A stretch of 7,453 nucleotides of DNA from contig DAFN01000011.1 in NCBI GenBank assembly GCA_002495465.1, positions 1 to 7,453 on the forward strand, given 5' to 3'. Below are positions 6,142 through 7,453 of the stretch, in pieces; the first letter of the stretch is position 1; every line of letters starts with the position of its first letter. A program made the position numbers and the translations under genes. The notes below the pieces were generated by a model. The model was not told where the DNA came from. It saw only the letters and a program-made list of their open reading frames with translations, and searched no databases. Source of the stretch: an archaeon UBA55. GTDB taxonomy: Archaea > Undinarchaeota > Undinarchaeia > Undinarchaeales > Undinarchaeaceae.

Positions 6142-6810
6142 TTAGGCCGCTCCCTTCTCTTGATTGTTGTCAAAAGGTGATTTGTATGTGAGTCTCCCGG
6201 CTTTTGACAGGTTTTTGCTTGCTGTGTTTCGTATATTTAGAAGTTCCAGCTTGGAAGAGTGACATATTCCTTGTAGTTCCCCTATAAGGTTTCTAATGGA
6301 TTCAAGGACTAGCCTTGCTTTTCTAGCTTTTTTGGAAACGCTATCCCCTGAGTGATTTGACAGAACTGTCATTATCCATGTGTGGGCCGGCTTCTTGGCT
6401 CTGTCAACGTCCGAATACTTTGCTATTACTGAGTCCATCTGTATTATGCTCGAGTCTATGAAGCTTATCAGCTTGCTGCAGGAGTTTGAGGGATTCTGAG
6501 TATAGTCTCCAAGGAAGCTCTTCAAGGTCTCATCAGTTCTGTATGCGCTTTTTATTATCTGAAACTTTTTGAGTAAGGTCGAAAGCTCTCCGTTGAGGGC
6601 CTGTAAGGAGGGTGCTATTGAACGAACTTTCTGCATTTCACAGGAGTCTGCCGATTCTATAAGTTCATCTATTCTGCAGCGACTGCTTGCTGTTAAAAAT
6701 TTAATTTTCCTGGACCTAATGTCGTCTATGAAGATGGAAGATTCGTCAATAAGCCTCAGGACACAATCTGCGTATTCTTTCTCAGTTCCGAGCATAATAG
6801 GGTCCGACAT
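6142..6810 (-). CDS. Helical protein of unknown function (222 residues)
   Basis: I do not recognise this protein. It is soluble, with no signal peptide or membrane segment, and long amphipathic helices are expected near 10-38, 42-62, 65-93, 109-133, 140-152 and 158-200. It is rich in Ser, Lys, Ile and Leu and has six cysteines (C16, C45, C57, C111, C183 and others to within a few residues) in no CxxC arrangement, so zinc binding is not indicated. The last 30 residues (about 193-222) are polar and basic, then probably disordered, ending NNQEKGAA. The start at 6810 is supported by a TATA-like box about 24 bases upstream. It lies upstream of the EndoV-like/cutA operon on the same strand with a 32-base gap, and is divergent from another helical unknown. 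The all-helical build could suit a scaffold or bundle protein; no function is claimed. Confidence 0.78.
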   Translation of the reverse strand: MSDPIMLGTEKEYADCVLRLIDESSIFIDDIRSRKIKFLTASSRCRIDELIESADSCEMQKVRSIAPSLQALNGELSTLLKKFQIIKSAYRTDETLKSFLGDYTQNPSNSCSKLISFIDSSIIQMDSVIAKYSDVDRAKKPAHTWIMTVLSNHSGDSVSKKARKARLVLESIRNLIGELQGICHSSKLELLNIRNTASKNLSKAGRLTYKSPFDNNQEKGAA

Positions 6811-6828
6811 AATATCTTTTAGTCTTTC

Positions 6829-6838
6829 TTATTTAATA
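6829..6838 (-). promoter_or_regulatory. TATA-like box for the 222-residue helical protein gene
   Basis: On the minus strand this reads TATTAAATAA, centred about 24 bases before the ATG at 6810, the spacing of a leaderless archaeal promoter. A further AT-rich stretch (GATAAAAAG, about 6847-6839) is 33 bases upstream and less well placed. Both lie in the 73-base region shared with the divergent gene. Confidence 0.55.
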
Positions 6839-6854
6839 CTTTTTATCGCAAGTG

Positions 6855-6861
6855 TTTTATA
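6855..6861 (+). promoter_or_regulatory. TATA-like box for the 186-residue protein gene
   Basis: TTTTATA is centred about 26 bases before the ATG at 6884. No ribosome-binding sequence lies between; the stretch holds a run of seven A (about 6873-6879). This predicts a leaderless transcript. It is arranged back to back with the box of the divergent gene, the two centres about 24 bases apart, so binding of transcription factors at the two may influence each other. Confidence 0.65.
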
Positions 6862-6883
6862 GGTAATTAGACAAAAAAACTCT

Positions 6884-7444
6884 ATGGCAGAGGATATACA
6901 GGAAATAAGCGTTGTTCCTAAAGGTGAATCTCTCGGAAGTGAGGATGTAAAGAAAGAGCTTGAGGCCTTCGAAGAAATTCTTGACAAAATTGTTCACCCT
7001 GTGGCTGTACATCATCGTGATCTTGCATCAAATATGAAGAAAGTAGTCAATTCTCTGAAGAAGGAGATTAAACACCCTGAAAAGGATTCTACCGAGGTAC
7101 ATGAGGGTGAGGATGAAAATCTTTTTCTTGCATCTCTTTCCTTGGTATCAATAGTTCGTAGCTTGATTACCTATTACAATGAGAGGAGAAAAGGAGCGAC
7201 TGAAGATGAGAAAGCTCACATAGATAAGATTCTTTCTTCTCTTAATTTCTCTACAAGTATCAAACGTGGAGTGACAACTTGGACTGGAGAAGGTCCTCTT
7301 ATGTCGGCCGCAAGGAATATACGCCAGTTGGCTGAGATTGAGTCACGGAAAACCGGAAAGAGAACCTGGAGACTCAGGGGTCACGAGGTTCGAATAGCCG
7401 GAAAGAAAGCCCACGAAACAGGAAAAGAGCTTGCCAAGGCGTAA
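6884..7444 (+). CDS. Helical protein of unknown function with a basic C-terminal tail
   Basis: A 186-residue soluble protein that I do not recognise. Residues 1-20 look flexible. Helices are expected at about 19-37, 41-64, 79-102, 106-119 and 136-156. An acidic, probably unstructured link (EKDSTEVHEGEDEN, 66-79) separates the first two helices from the rest. The last 35 residues are strongly basic (KTGKRTWRLRGHEVRIAGKK, 156-175, and onward), which could contact nucleic acid or another acidic partner. No signal peptide, membrane segment or known catalytic motif is visible; VTTWTGEGP (130-138) is not a P-loop. The ATG is supported by a leaderless-type TATA box 26 bases upstream. The gene ends in TAA near the window edge. 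It is divergent from another helical unknown; shared control is possible, but a shared role is only a guess. Confidence 0.8.
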   Translation: MAEDIQEISVVPKGESLGSEDVKKELEAFEEILDKIVHPVAVHHRDLASNMKKVVNSLKKEIKHPEKDSTEVHEGEDENLFLASLSLVSIVRSLITYYNERRKGATEDEKAHIDKILSSLNFSTSIKRGVTTWTGEGPLMSAARNIRQLAEIESRKTGKRTWRLRGHEVRIAGKKAHETGKELAKA

Positions 7445-7453
7445 GTTCACCTT

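Noticed and set aside
6569..6862. Plus-strand 97-codon open frame
   Set aside because: It lies antisense to the 222-residue helical protein and runs through both divergent TATA-like boxes, so it is unlikely to be a gene.

Overview
This window looks archaeal. At least four genes have a TATA-like box centred about 24-28 bases before the start codon and no convincing Shine-Dalgarno sequence, the layout of leaderless archaeal mRNAs. The protein families found (endonuclease V type, CutA, a GT2 glycosyltransferase with a C-terminal membrane tail, a GT-C type membrane glycosyltransferase) fit an archaeon with moderate-to-low GC. Genes are tightly packed, with 4-base ATGA overlaps and 32-base gaps. 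The phylum cannot be fixed from this sequence; a euryarchaeal or DPANN lineage is possible.

Layout. (1) Positions 1-156, minus strand: the first 52 codons of an alpha/beta hydrolase that starts with GTG and runs off the window edge. (2) Positions 157-243: a divergent promoter region. (3) Positions 244-4741, plus strand: a three-gene cell-surface glycan operon. It encodes an exported or membrane-anchored alpha-helical-toroid protein resembling six-hairpin carbohydrate-active enzymes, a GT2 glycosyltransferase with C-terminal membrane helices, and a large GT-C type glycosyltransferase carrying a DE motif in an external loop. (4) Positions 4774-5160, plus strand: a small acidic helical protein of unknown function with its own leaderless promoter. 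(5) Positions 6109-5151, minus strand: a two-gene operon of an endonuclease V homologue followed by CutA, coupled by an ATGA overlap. The CutA gene runs tail-to-tail into gene 4 with a 10-base overlap. (6) Positions 6142-6810 (minus) and 6884-7444 (plus): two divergently transcribed helical proteins of unknown function sharing a 73-base promoter region.

The glycan operon can be read as a functional unit. The GT2 enzyme would work on the cytoplasmic face, the GT-C enzyme would use a polyprenyl-phosphate-sugar donor on the outer face, and the exported helical protein would modify or trim the product. This pathway is inferred, not shown.

The most notable observation is that the endonuclease V homologue keeps the family's overall sequence and length but lacks most residues associated with metal binding and catalysis (Thr, Lys and Asn where Asp, Asp and His/Lys are expected). 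It looks like a pseudoenzyme or a repurposed member of the family. I found no CRISPR array, tRNA, rRNA, insertion sequence or obvious repeat array, and no gene-free stretch longer than 300 bases.
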